Notes: generated from the sequence alone by a model not told the origin. Shown: positions 11,906 to 22,252, numbered from the stretch's first letter. The stretch is DNA of 35,039 bases from Streptomyces sp. ADI96-02 (GCF_003846185.1 NZ_ML123034.1:3898268-3933306); one strand, 5' to 3'. Numbers and translations: made by a program.

Positions 11906-13477
11906 ATGTCCTTTCCCCTCCTGACCGCGGCGGCGGCGCTCCCGGCGATCGGCGCGATCGCCACCGCCGCCGTCCCCGCCGCCCGGCGCACCGCGGCGAA
12001 GTACCTCGCGCTGCTCTTCTCGCTCGGCACGCTCGCGCTGGCGGCCGTCGTCTTCGTCCGCTTCGAACCGGGCGGCGACCGCTACCAGCTCACCGAATCG
12101 CACGCCTGGATCGCCGACTTCGGCGTCCGCTACGAACTCGGCGTGGACGGCATCGGGGTGGCGCTCCTCGCGCTCACCGCCCTGCTGATCCCGTTCGTCA
12201 TCGTGGCGGGCTGGCACGACGCCGACCCCCTGGAGACGACGTCCTCGCGCTGGCGGCCCACCCAGGGCTTCTTCGCGCTGATCCTCATGGTCGAGGCCAT
12301 GGTGATCCTGTCGTTCGTCGCGACCGACGTCTTCCTCTTCTACATCCTGTTCGAAGCCATGCTGATCCCGATGTACTTCCTCATCGGCGGCTTCGGCGAC
12401 CGGGCCCACGCGGGCAGCGACGAGAACGCCGCGGCGCAGCGCTCCTACGCCGCCGTGAAGTTCCTCCTCTACAACCTGGTCGGCGGCCTGATCATGCTCG
12501 CCGCCGTCATCGGGCTGTACGTGGTCGCGGGCAGCTTCTCGCTCTCGGAGATCGCCGAGGCCCGCGCCAACGGCACCCTGGAGATGGCGACCAGCACGGA
12601 GCGGTGGCTGTTCCTCGGGTTCTTCTTCGCCTTCGCGGTGAAGGCCCCGCTGTGGCCGCTGCACACCTGGCTGCCCAACGCGATGGGTGAGGCCACGGCG
12701 CCGGTCGCGGTGCTGATCACCGCGATCGTCGACAAGGTCGGCACCTTCGCGATGCTCCGCTTCTGCCTCCAGCTCTTCCCGGAGGCCAGCAAGTGGGCGA
12801 CGCCGGTGATCATCGTCCTGGCGCTGATCTCCATCGTGTACGGGGCGCTGCTGGCGGTCGGCCAGCGCGACATCAAGCGGCTCATCGCCTACGCCTCGAT
12901 CTCGCACTTCGGCTTCATCATCCTCGGCATCTTCGCGATGACCAGCCAGGGCCAGTCGGGCGCCACGCTCTACATGGTCAACCACGGCATCTCGACGGCC
13001 GCGCTGATGCTGGTCGCCGGCTTCCTCATCACCCGGCGCGGTTCGCGGCTCATCGCGGACTACGGCGGGGTGCAGAAGGTCGCCCCCGTCCTGGCGGGCA
13101 CGTTCCTCATCGGGGGCCTCGCCACGCTCTCGCTGCCCGGACTCGCCCCGTTCGTCAGCGAGTTCCTGGTGCTGGTCGGCACGTTCAGCGCGTATCCGGC
13201 GGCCGGAATCATCGCCACCTCCGGCATCGTGCTCGCCGCGCTCTACGTCCTCGTCCTCTACCAGCGGACGATGACCGGGCCGGTGAAGGCGTCCGTGCAG
13301 GGCATGCCCGACCTCAAGGCACGGGAGCTGGTGGTCGCGGTTCCGCTGATCGCCCTGCTCGTCCTGCTGGGCGTCTTCCCGAAGCCGCTCACCGAGGTCG
13401 TCGACCCCGCGGTCCGGCACACCATGTCCGACGTACAGAAGAAGGACCCCCAGCCCGAGGTGGAGGCCGCCAAGTGA
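11906..13477 (+). CDS. nuoM: NADH-quinone oxidoreductase subunit M
   Basis: This is the ND4-like antiporter subunit (523 aa). Key charged membrane segments are present: FYILFEAMLIPMYFLIG near residue 150, FAVKAPLWPLHTWLPNAMGEA near 245, and the broken-helix region QRDIKRLIAYASISHFGFI near 325. It has about fourteen hydrophobic helices and normal length. The ATG at 11906 is 4 bases after the nuoL stop with only a weak GA-rich ribosome site, so expression probably relies on translation from nuoL. The stop overlaps the nuoN GTG. Confidence 0.97.
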   Translation: MSFPLLTAAAALPAIGAIATAAVPAARRTAAKYLALLFSLGTLALAAVVFVRFEPGGDRYQLTESHAWIADFGVRYELGVDGIGVALLALTALLIPFVIVAGWHDADPLETTSSRWRPTQGFFALILMVEAMVILSFVATDVFLFYILFEAMLIPMYFLIGGFGDRAHAGSDENAAAQRSYAAVKFLLYNLVGGLIMLAAVIGLYVVAGSFSLSEIAEARANGTLEMATSTERWLFLGFFFAFAVKAPLWPLHTWLPNAMGEATAPVAVLITAIVDKVGTFAMLRFCLQLFPEASKWATPVIIVLALISIVYGALLAVGQRDIKRLIAYASISHFGFIILGIFAMTSQGQSGATLYMVNHGISTAALMLVAGFLITRRGSRLIADYGGVQKVAPVLAGTFLIGGLATLSLPGLAPFVSEFLVLVGTFSAYPAAGIIATSGIVLAALYVLVLYQRTMTGPVKASVQGMPDLKARELVVAVPLIALLVLLGVFPKPLTEVVDPAVRHTMSDVQKKDPQPEVEAAK

Positions 13478-15138
13478 GCGCAACAGCTGTCCACAGCCTG
13501 TGGACGACGGCGAGCGGGGTGGTGACGGCGGCGCCGGGCGACTCGTTCACGGCGCCGAAGATCGAATACACCCAGCTCGCCCCGGTACTGATCATCCTGG
13601 GCGCCGCCGTCCTGGGCATCCTGGTGGAGGCGTTCGTCCCGCGGAGGGCCCGCTACCACACCCAGCTCTTCCTGACGGTGGTGGCGATCGCCGCCTCGTT
13701 CGCCGCCGTCGTCGGCCTCGCGGCCGGCGGGTACGGCACCACGAAGGCGCGGATCGCGGCCATGGGCGCGATCGCGATCGACGGACCCACACTGTTCCTC
13801 CAGGGCACCATCCTGCTGATCGCGGTGCTGGCCGTCTTCACCTTCGCCGAACGCAGGCTCGATCCCACCGCCCACGGCAACCGGGTCGACTCGTTCGCCG
13901 CGCAGGCCGGAGCCGTGCCGGGCAGCGACAGCGAGAAGGCCGCCGTCCGGGCCGGGTTCACCACCACCGAGGTCTTCCCGCTGGTCCTCTTCTCGGTCGC
14001 GGGCATGCTGGTCTTCCCGGCCGCCAACGACCTGCTGACCCTCTTCGTGGCCCTGGAGGTCTTCTCGCTGCCGCTGTACCTCCTGTGCGCCGTCGCCCGC
14101 CGCAAGCGGCTGATGTCGCAGGAGGCGGCCGTGAAGTACTTCCTGCTCGGCGCGTTCTCCTCGGCGTTCCTGCTCTTCGGGATCGCCCTCCTCTACGGCT
14201 ACGCGGGCTCCCTCTCGTACGCCACCATCGCCAACGTCGTCGACGGCTCCGTCCTGGAGATCGACCCGGCCCTCGCCGACACCATGGGCAACGACGCCCT
14301 GCTGCTCATCGGCGGCGCGATGATCCTCACCGGACTGCTCTTCAAGGTCGGCGCGGTCCCCTTCCACATGTGGACCCCGGACGTCTACCAGGGAGCGCCG
14401 ACCCCGGTGACCGGCTTCATGGCCGCCGCCACGAAGGTCGCCGCGTTCGGCGCGCTGCTGCGGCTGCTGTACGTGGCACTGCCGGGCCTCACCTGGGACC
14501 TGCGGCCGGTCATGTGGGCCGTCGCCATCGTCACCATGCTGGCGGGCGCGATCGTCGCGATCACCCAGACGGACATCAAGCGGCTGCTGGCCTACTCCTC
14601 GATCGCGCACGCGGGCTTCATCCTCGCGGGCGTCATCGCGGCCAGCCCGGAGGGGATCTCCTCGGTCCTCTTCTACCTGGGCGCCTACTCCTTCGTGACC
14701 ATCGGCGCGTTCGCCGTGGTCACCCTGGTGCGGGACGCGGGCGGCGAGGCCACCCACCTGTCCAAGTGGGCCGGGCTCGGCCGGCGCTCGCCACTGGTGG
14801 CGGCGGTCTTCGCGGTGTTCCTGCTGGCCTTCGCCGGCATTCCGCTGACCTCCGGCTTCTCCGGCAAGTTCGCGGTGTTCAAGGCGGCGGCGGAGGGCGG
14901 GGCCGGGGCGCTGGTCGTGGTCGGTGTGATCTCCTCGGCCGTCGCCGCGTTCTTCTACATCCGCGTCATCGTCCTGATGTTCTTCAGCGAGCCGAAGGCG
15001 GACGGCCCCACGGTCGCCGTCCCGTCCCCGCTGACCATGACGGCGATCGGGCTCGGTGTCGCCGTCACCCTGGTGCTGGGCGTGGCCCCGCAGTACTTCC
15101 TGGACCTGGCGGGACAGGCGGGAGTCTTCGTGCGGTAG
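13474..15138 (+). CDS. nuoN: NADH-quinone oxidoreductase subunit N
   Basis: This is the ND2-like antiporter subunit (554 aa), the last gene of the operon. Typical segments are LFVALEVFSLPLYLLCA, FKVGAVPFHMWTPDVYQGAPTPVTGFMAAATK and QTDIKRLLAYSSIAHAGFI. The GTG at 13474 overlaps the nuoM stop, with TGGAGG about 7 bases upstream in the nuoM tail. A variable polar N-terminal ~35 residues precede the first helix. The TAG stop at 15136-15138 is followed within 60 bases by a strong hairpin, consistent with the operon end. Confidence 0.97.
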   Translation: MSATAVHSLWTTASGVVTAAPGDSFTAPKIEYTQLAPVLIILGAAVLGILVEAFVPRRARYHTQLFLTVVAIAASFAAVVGLAAGGYGTTKARIAAMGAIAIDGPTLFLQGTILLIAVLAVFTFAERRLDPTAHGNRVDSFAAQAGAVPGSDSEKAAVRAGFTTTEVFPLVLFSVAGMLVFPAANDLLTLFVALEVFSLPLYLLCAVARRKRLMSQEAAVKYFLLGAFSSAFLLFGIALLYGYAGSLSYATIANVVDGSVLEIDPALADTMGNDALLLIGGAMILTGLLFKVGAVPFHMWTPDVYQGAPTPVTGFMAAATKVAAFGALLRLLYVALPGLTWDLRPVMWAVAIVTMLAGAIVAITQTDIKRLLAYSSIAHAGFILAGVIAASPEGISSVLFYLGAYSFVTIGAFAVVTLVRDAGGEATHLSKWAGLGRRSPLVAAVFAVFLLAFAGIPLTSGFSGKFAVFKAAAEGGAGALVVVGVISSAVAAFFYIRVIVLMFFSEPKADGPTVAVPSPLTMTAIGLGVAVTLVLGVAPQYFLDLAGQAGVFVR

Positions 15139-15171
15139 GCGGCCCCGGGCGCGGCGGGGGGCGAGTGGCTC

Positions 15172-15241
15172 CGCCCGCGCCCGGAGCGGCTGCGCCGGCG
15201 CCGGACGGTCCCTTTCCATCGGACCGTCCGGCGCTGTCGTA
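15172..15241 (+). repeat. 70-bp direct repeat, copy A (nuoN side)
   Basis: These 70 bases match 19978-20047 at 63 of 70 positions without gaps, in the same orientation. The seven differences lie at one base before GGAGCGG, two bases before the hairpin, three in the hairpin loop and one just after the hairpin; both stem arms are unchanged. Outside these limits the two regions stop resembling each other. The pair brackets the ABC/VanZ block. Confidence 0.9.
15198..15234 (+). terminator. Strong hairpin ending the nuo operon
   Basis: A perfect 14-bp stem (GCGCCGGACGGTCC at 15198-15211 with its complement at 15221-15234) encloses the 9-base loop CTTTCCATC. It starts 60 bases after nuoN. No long U tract follows (TGTCGTACG), which is usual for Streptomyces terminators. 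It also faces the end of the convergent ABC permease gene, so it may act in both directions. Confidence 0.8.
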
Positions 15242-15292
15242 CGGGGCGCCACTTCGTATCCGTCGTCGACGGCGTTCGCGGCGCGGGCCGTG

Positions 15293-17602
15293 CTATTCGT
15301 GGCGCAGGCCGTCCGGTCGTATGAGCCGCCACAGCGCGGGGAGGCTGAGCAGCGTCGTCAGCACGACCACCGCGCCGCCCGCTCCGGTCAGTGCCGCTAC
15401 GCCTGCCCAGTCCACCACGGGTGTCCGGCTGATCATGAGCTGGAGCACCGATCCGAGCAACACCCCGGTGGCACCGGCCAGCAGCATTCCCAGCGCTACC
15501 GGCAGGACCGCCTGCCAGATGAGCGACCACCCCAGGGTGGAGCGACGGGTCCCGAACGCGACCAGTGCCGCGAGCAGCCTCTTGCGTTCGCGGAGCTGTT
15601 CCAGTGTCGACAGCAGCAGACTCAGCCCGATCAGGAGCAGGAGTGCGACCGTGCCGATACCGATGCCCTTCACCACGTTGGCGAACTTCCGGTCGGTGAC
15701 CGTGGCCTTCTCGGCCGTGACCGCCGCCAGCGGGTGCACCGCGCTTGCGGCCTCGCGTACCGAGTCGGCTTCGGCCGTCGAATCGCGGCGCAGGTCCACC
15801 TGTACCAGGATGTCGGCCGGCATCCTGTCCAGCCGCGGCATCGCGCCGGGCGTCGCGAGCACGCCGTCGAGGGCCTCCGACCCGGTCACCGGCGGTACGG
15901 TCGGGAGCCGGTCCGGCACGGCCCACGGCACGCCGCGGTAGGAGCCGTCCCGCTGCTCGGCGGATCCGATGAGCAGCCGTGTCCCGGGACTCACCAGTTC
16001 CTTGACCTGGTAGTTCTCGACTCCCATGTCCAGGAGGAAGGCATCCCCGTCCGCGCAGGACGGGAGGTCGGCCAGCCGACGCAGCGACGCGCAGTCACCG
16101 ACCGTCAAGGGGGACCGATAGCCGTCGTCCTTGGCCGGGGAAGTGGGGCCGAGGTTCTGGCTGACCAGCACGCTCGTGGACTTCACGCCGTCAACGCCGC
16201 GGACCGCGGAAGCGAGTTCGTCACGCAGCTCGGCGGGCGCGCCGACCAGGGTGACGCGCATGTCGTGTGTCGCGTGGGTGTTTTTGACGTAGTCGCTCTC
16301 CAGGCTCGTGAACAGCATCTGCAGAGCGATGGCGCCGGCGACGGCGACGGCGAGGGCGCTGACCAGCCGGGCCGCTGTTCCTGAGCTGAGTTGGAGCCGC
16401 CGTACGGCGAGCTGCCAGCTGACGCTGCCTCCGTCCAGTCGCCTCACGGACGCTTCGATGATCCAGGGCAGCAGCACGATCACGCCGATCAGCAGGAGTA
16501 CTGTTCCGCTGATCACTTGCGAGGTGTTGAAGTACCCCGCGCCCCTGTTCCCGTCGACGAGCTGTGTCAGCAGGGCCAGGCTGGCGACCACCGGCAGAAG
16601 CCGCCACCACAGGCGTCGTGTCCGCGCCCGCGCCGACCGGACCACTCCCAGGGGTTCGACGAGTACGCCGCGCATCGAGAGGAGCGTCGCCGCGAGAGCG
16701 CAGGCCGGTACCAGCACCGCGATCAGCACACCCAGCGCCGGGCTCGGATCCGCGTCGGCCGGGAAGACGTCCAGCCCCGCGACCGAGATGTCACCGATCC
16801 AGGCCCGTGCCAGCAGGAAGAAGCCGGTTCCCGCCACCAGCCCCAACAGGGATCCGGCGAGTACTTCACCGGCGGCGATCCATCGCGTCCCCTCCCGGTC
16901 CACACCGATCAGCCGCAGCGCGGCGAGCCGGTGGTCCCGGCGATCGCCACCGAATCGCAGGGACGCGATGGTGAACACCCCGACCGGCATCAGCAGCACC
17001 ACGAGCATGACGACGATGAGGAGCGTGAGGAACGAGTCGATCGCCGCAGGAGGGCTGACCGAGTCGTACGCGTCGACCCGGACGACCTCACCCTCCCCGA
17101 CCTTCAAGGTGTCGTCGCCGGCGTAGTAGGCGAGTTCGTTGGGTCCGAGCAGTCCCCCGTCGCCGATGGTGCCGGTGACGCGGTACGGCAGTCGCTTCTT
17201 CAGCGATGCCCCTTCGGGAGAGCCCAGCAGTTCGTCGAGCGCGGGCGAGACGACCATGTCCCCGGGCTCGGGTATCCCGCTGAGCCCGGGAGGCACAGGC
17301 GCGTCGGGCCCCTCCGCGTGTACGAGCCGTCCGCGGACCTCCCCGTCGCCCGCCGCATCCTGGATCCTGCCCACCAGCAGGGTGTTCGCCGCACGGGGGA
17401 TCACTACCGCCAGCCCGTGATCGCTGCGGGCGTCGGACCGTGCCGACCGTGCGTCGAGCGCGTTGGGGATGGCCGCGGTGAGAAGCAGCAGCGCCGCGCC
17501 GAGCCCGACACCGACCGCGGTGAGAAGGGTTCGGATCCAGCCATCACGGCCGGAGGTCACCGCGAAGCGCATGCCCAGCAGAAGACTCGGCATCCTGTTC
17601 AC
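15293..17602 (-). CDS. ABC transporter permease, FtsX/MacB-type, two-domain
   Basis: This 769-residue membrane protein has the architecture of FtsX-family permeases: an N-terminal helix (about 22-45), an extracytoplasmic region, helices near 200-225, 250-275 and 290-315, then helices near 365-385 and 410-430, a second large outer region, and three C-terminal helices (from about 640). This duplicated design is typical of actinobacterial exporters paired with LolD/MacB-type ATPases. The GTG start at 17602 overlaps the ATPase stop (GTGA) with GGAG five bases before it. Likely role: mechanotransmission or export of a lipid, peptide or envelope-active compound; the substrate cannot be read from the sequence. 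The extracytoplasmic domain did not match a family I recognise. Confidence 0.85.
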   Translation of the reverse strand: MNRMPSLLLGMRFAVTSGRDGWIRTLLTAVGVGLGAALLLLTAAIPNALDARSARSDARSDHGLAVVIPRAANTLLVGRIQDAAGDGEVRGRLVHAEGPDAPVPPGLSGIPEPGDMVVSPALDELLGSPEGASLKKRLPYRVTGTIGDGGLLGPNELAYYAGDDTLKVGEGEVVRVDAYDSVSPPAAIDSFLTLLIVVMLVVLLMPVGVFTIASLRFGGDRRDHRLAALRLIGVDREGTRWIAAGEVLAGSLLGLVAGTGFFLLARAWIGDISVAGLDVFPADADPSPALGVLIAVLVPACALAATLLSMRGVLVEPLGVVRSARARTRRLWWRLLPVVASLALLTQLVDGNRGAGYFNTSQVISGTVLLLIGVIVLLPWIIEASVRRLDGGSVSWQLAVRRLQLSSGTAARLVSALAVAVAGAIALQMLFTSLESDYVKNTHATHDMRVTLVGAPAELRDELASAVRGVDGVKSTSVLVSQNLGPTSPAKDDGYRSPLTVGDCASLRRLADLPSCADGDAFLLDMGVENYQVKELVSPGTRLLIGSAEQRDGSYRGVPWAVPDRLPTVPPVTGSEALDGVLATPGAMPRLDRMPADILVQVDLRRDSTAEADSVREAASAVHPLAAVTAEKATVTDRKFANVVKGIGIGTVALLLLIGLSLLLSTLEQLRERKRLLAALVAFGTRRSTLGWSLIWQAVLPVALGMLLAGATGVLLGSVLQLMISRTPVVDWAGVAALTGAGGAVVVLTTLLSLPALWRLIRPDGLRHE

Positions 17603-18285
17603 GGGATCTCCACCGCCGTGACGTCGGTCGACTTGCCGTCCCGGACGAGTATCTCTCGGTGGGAGTACGCCGCCACTTGTGCATCGTGTGTCACGAGAAC
17701 GACGGCCGCGCCGGTCTCCCGGGCGGCCGTGACGAGCAGATTCATCACGCGCTCGCCGTTGTAGGAGTCGAGGGCGCCGGTCGGCTCGTCGGCGAAGACC
17801 ACACGCGGCTTCGTGACCAGCGAGCGCGCCACGGCGACCCGCTGGCCCTGGCCCCCGGACACCTCACCGGGGCGCTTGGCCGCGAGGTCATCGACCTCCA
17901 GCCGGCCCATCCACTCCAGGGCTCGCCTCTCGGCTTCCCTCCGACGGATCCCGGAGAGCCGTAGGGGCAGTGCCACGTTCTCCACACACGTCAGCTCGGG
18001 CACCAGTTGACCGAACTGGAAGACGAAGCCGAACTCGCCGCGACGCAGAGCGCTGAGCGCGCTGTCCGACATGCGGGACATGTCGCGACCGTCGTAGTGC
18101 ATGGTTCCGGAGTCCGGCCGGACGACGCCGGCGAGGCAGTGCAGAAGTGTCGACTTGCCGGACCCTGAAGGGCCCGTCACCGCGACGATTTCACCGGCCC
18201 GCACGGCGATGTCCGCGCCGTCGAGCGCGGGGGTCGGACCGTACGCTTTGCGCAGGCCGGACCCGGAGAGCAGAGTGCTGGTCAT
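17599..18285 (-). CDS. ABC transporter ATP-binding protein (LolD/MacB-type)
   Basis: This is a complete 228-residue nucleotide-binding subunit. Visible motifs: Walker A GPSGSGKST at 38-46, Q-loop Q90, signature VSGGQGQRVAVAR starting at 142, Walker B VVFADEP with catalytic E167, and switch H200 (VTHDAQ). The ATG at 18285 is chosen because AGGAAG lies 7 bases upstream and translation is coupled to the small ORF before it (ATGA); an in-frame upstream extension of 37 arginine-rich codons is not credible. It pairs with the overlapping FtsX-type permease. LolD/MacB-type ATPases usually drive extracytoplasmic or mechanotransmission systems rather than classical import. Confidence 0.92.
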   Translation of the reverse strand: MTSTLLSGSGLRKAYGPTPALDGADIAVRAGEIVAVTGPSGSGKSTLLHCLAGVVRPDSGTMHYDGRDMSRMSDSALSALRRGEFGFVFQFGQLVPELTCVENVALPLRLSGIRRREAERRALEWMGRLEVDDLAAKRPGEVSGGQGQRVAVARSLVTKPRVVFADEPTGALDSYNGERVMNLLVTAARETGAAVVLVTHDAQVAAYSHREILVRDGKSTDVTAVEIP

Positions 18286-18425
18286 TCGTTCACTTCCTCG
18301 GCGAGGCGGGACGAGCGGGCGGCTGCCCCTTCGAGCCGGTGTCGATCGGCCTCCCTGTCGAACAGGTCGCGGTCGCGGCGCGGGGCCGACGGACACGGCC
18401 CCGGCGGGGCGGGTTTGATCGCCAT
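18282..18425 (-). CDS. Small 47-residue protein coupled to the ABC operon
   Basis: This short ORF starts at an ATG preceded by AAAGAGG at good spacing and ends in a TGA that overlaps the ATPase ATG. It begins MAIKPAPPGPCPSAP and then becomes strongly charged (RRDRDLFDREADRHRLEG), ending EEVNE. It has no signal peptide or membrane segment, and I recognise no family. Support comes only from the ribosome site and the ATGA coupling, since codon bias alone is weak at this length. It could be a translational leader for the transporter, a small partner of the ATPase, or the remnant of a larger regulator gene. Confidence 0.5.
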   Translation of the reverse strand: MAIKPAPPGPCPSAPRRDRDLFDREADRHRLEGAAARSSRLAEEVNE

Positions 18426-18489
18426 GAATCCTCTTTCTCCGATGGACGCTCGAAACGGGCGGGCACCCCGCGAGCCAACTCTAACTGCG

Positions 18490-18511
18490 GTGTATACACT
18501 CGATACATAGT
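18490..18511 (-). promoter_or_regulatory. Operator-like element upstream of the ABC operon
   Basis: Read on the minus strand, 18511-18493 is ACTAT-N7-GTGTATA. It runs into a perfect 10-bp palindrome (GTGTATACAC, 18490-18499). The same ACTAT-N7-GTGTATA spacing occurs at 19889-19871 upstream of the VanZ gene in the same orientation relative to the gene; 13 of the 19 positions agree. The AT-rich stretch stands out in this GC-rich DNA and lies about 65 bases before the small ORF. It probably combines promoter and repressor site; no cognate regulator gene is adjacent. Confidence 0.5.
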
Positions 18512-18599
18512 TACTCGTATGACGCTGAAAACATCTGCCGAGGCCGGCCCGTCGGCTTGGTTCGCACCCCGGCTCTCGGCGGTGCCGGAGCACCGGAGG

Positions 18600-19862
18600 T
18601 CAGGTCTGCCCGGAGAGCTGCGGCACGCCTTCTCGCTCTCCGGCCCGCCCCGGCGCACTGCCGGCGGGGGCCGAGGTGGGAGGCAGCGCCCGCGTCCGCA
18701 CGCCGGACAGCAGCTCATGTGCTCCGAGCTGCTCCCGGTGGCACAGGGCCAGGACGGCGTAGCCGATGGGGACGACGGCGACGAGCAGCGGCGACAGGAG
18801 CGCGCCCTGGAGGCCCAGGGCGTCCAGGAGGGGCCAGGGGTTGTCGGCCACGCCGGCGACCCACCGTTCGTCCACGACCGGAACGGTCAGGAAGGCGGTC
18901 GTCAGCCACTCCGACATGACGGTGACCGGGGCCAGCAGGACCAGGAGGGACGGGAAGGCGATCACGATGAGCAGGAGCTGCCGCAGCGCGATGCCCCTCC
19001 GGGACGCTTTCCCGCCGTCGAGGCCGGTGAAGCGGAGCCGGAGCAGGCGCATGCCGGGGGTCGCCCGGGTCGGGTGCGGCGGCACGGCGAACCACAAGGC
19101 GCACACCAGCAGCGGTATCAGCAAGGGCGACGGGTCGGCGCCCATGCCGTACCTGGCGGCCATCGACGCACCCCACGCCGTGATCGCGCATCCCGTGACG
19201 TCCACCACCAGGGCGGTCAGGCGGCGACCGAACGGGACCAGCCCGTTCGCCTGTGCGCGAGGCCCCGGCACGGGCAGCGCTCGAACCAGGGGCCCGGCGG
19301 CCATCCAGCCGATCGCGGCCCCGGCCGAGTTGGTCACCAGGTCGTCCACATCGAAGAGGCGGTAAGGGCACGGATACGCTCCCCACAGGCCGGTGCCCTG
19401 GGCCACCTCGAAGAAGAGGGCCACCCCGCATCCCGCCAGCAGTGTCACGGCCGGACCGCGGCGGAGGTGGCAACGGACGAAAACCCCGAGCGGCAGCAGA
19501 AGCAGGAGGTTGAACACCGCTCCCGCCACCGCCGGGTTGTCCAGGACCAGCGGGCCGAAGCCGACCTCGCGATCCGCCTCCTTCCAGATGTCCCCGAACG
19601 TGTGCCCGACCCGCCACTCGGGTTCGGCGACGAGGGCGTATCTGGAGCACATGTCGGCCGTGGACTTCGGCAGCGGCAGCAGAGTCAGACACGCGGCGGT
19701 GAGCATGCAGTAGGCGAAGGCGCACAGGGACAGCACCCGGCCGCGTGGAAGGCCCCCGTGCCGACGGTAGAGGACCACCGCCGTCGGCACGAAGAGAAGC
19801 AGGGCGAGCAGCGGGAAGATGGCCGCTGCCGTCTTCACCGGCAACCAGTACGCAGTAACCAT
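18600..19862 (-). CDS. VanZ-RDD domain membrane protein
   Basis: This 420-residue protein fuses two membrane domains. Residues ~10-195 are VanZ-like: four to five helices, with the diagnostic FEVAQGTGLWG region (E152) and RLFDVDDLVTNSAGAAIGW (169-186). From ~208 comes an RDD domain: GRRLTALVVD with R213/R214 and D221, further helices, and the family-typical RATPGMRLLRLRF. The tail after ~390 is polar. VanZ proteins are linked to low-level teicoplanin resistance, and VanZ-RDD fusions occur in actinobacteria; a function here is inference. The ATG at 19862 is preferred because it lies exactly where a leaderless transcript from the promoter at 19869-19874 would begin. Confidence 0.85.
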   Translation of the reverse strand: MVTAYWLPVKTAAAIFPLLALLLFVPTAVVLYRRHGGLPRGRVLSLCAFAYCMLTAACLTLLPLPKSTADMCSRYALVAEPEWRVGHTFGDIWKEADREVGFGPLVLDNPAVAGAVFNLLLLLPLGVFVRCHLRRGPAVTLLAGCGVALFFEVAQGTGLWGAYPCPYRLFDVDDLVTNSAGAAIGWMAAGPLVRALPVPGPRAQANGLVPFGRRLTALVVDVTGCAITAWGASMAARYGMGADPSPLLIPLLVCALWFAVPPHPTRATPGMRLLRLRFTGLDGGKASRRGIALRQLLLIVIAFPSLLVLLAPVTVMSEWLTTAFLTVPVVDERWVAGVADNPWPLLDALGLQGALLSPLLVAVVPIGYAVLALCHREQLGAHELLSGVRTRALPPTSAPAGSAPGRAGEREGVPQLSGQT

Positions 19863-19868
19863 GCGCTG

Positions 19869-19889
19869 ACTATACACAGAGTTTATAGT
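19869..19889 (-). promoter_or_regulatory. Leaderless-type promoter overlapped by a 21-bp palindrome
   Basis: On the minus strand, TATAGT (19874-19869) is a good -10 hexamer. The first base of the VanZ ATG lies after a 6-base gap (19868-19863), the spacing expected if transcription starts at the A of the ATG. The -10 is one arm of an imperfect palindrome covering 19869-19889 (outer arms ACTATA/TATAGT, inner AC/GT). It contains the ACTAT-N7-GTGTATA pattern shared with the ABC operon. No convincing -35 is visible, which may suggest activator dependence or a non-HrdB sigma factor. Confidence 0.55.
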
Positions 19890-19977
19890 GAGTGGGTCCA
19901 CTGTGGCCCGAGGCGACTCCTGTCCCCCCGGGGGCGAGTACGGGCCTGCGCGGCCGGGGCGCAGCAGGCGCGGGCGA

Positions 19978-20047
19978 CGCCCGCGCCAGGAGCGGCTGCG
20001 GCAGCGCCGGACGGTCCTTTTCCACAGGACCGTCCGGCGTTGTCGTA
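19978..20047 (+). repeat. 70-bp direct repeat, copy B (recQ side), with hairpin
   Basis: This is the second copy of the element at 15172-15241 (63/70 identical). It contains the same 14-base left arm GCGCCGGACGGTCC (20004-20017), the loop TTTTCCACA, and the complementary arm at 20027-20039; the last stem pair becomes G-U. It lies between two divergent genes (VanZ-RDD, minus; recQ, plus), so a terminator here has no gene reading into it from the left. The copy therefore looks like a by-product of how the block arrived. Confidence 0.88.
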
Positions 20048-20136
20048 GCAGCCGCCTATCGTGGTCGGGGACGGGACAGGCAGAACAGGACAAGGGCCGT
20101 GCGCGGCCCCCGGGGGACAGAGCATTGGGCGTGACC

Positions 20137-22191
<2,055 letters not shown>

Positions 22192-22224
22192 CCGCCCCGG
22201 GCGGGGTGGCTCCCGGGCCTCGCG

Positions 22225-22252
22225 GGTGGCTCCCGGACTCGTGGGAGCCGCC
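22225..22252. terminator. Bidirectional terminator between recQ and the Uma2 gene
   Basis: A 10-bp stem (GGTGGCTCCC at 22225-22234 with GGGAGCCGCC at 22243-22252, one G-U pair) has an 8-base loop. It sits between two convergent stop codons, 33 bases after recQ and 24 bases from the Uma2 stop. A near copy of the left arm occurs at 22205-22214. Confidence 0.65.

Noticed and set aside
19888..20136. In-frame upstream extension of recQ
   Set aside because: It would translate the 70-bp repeat and hairpin into arginine-rich sequence; family homology begins only after the ATG/GTG near 20131-20137.
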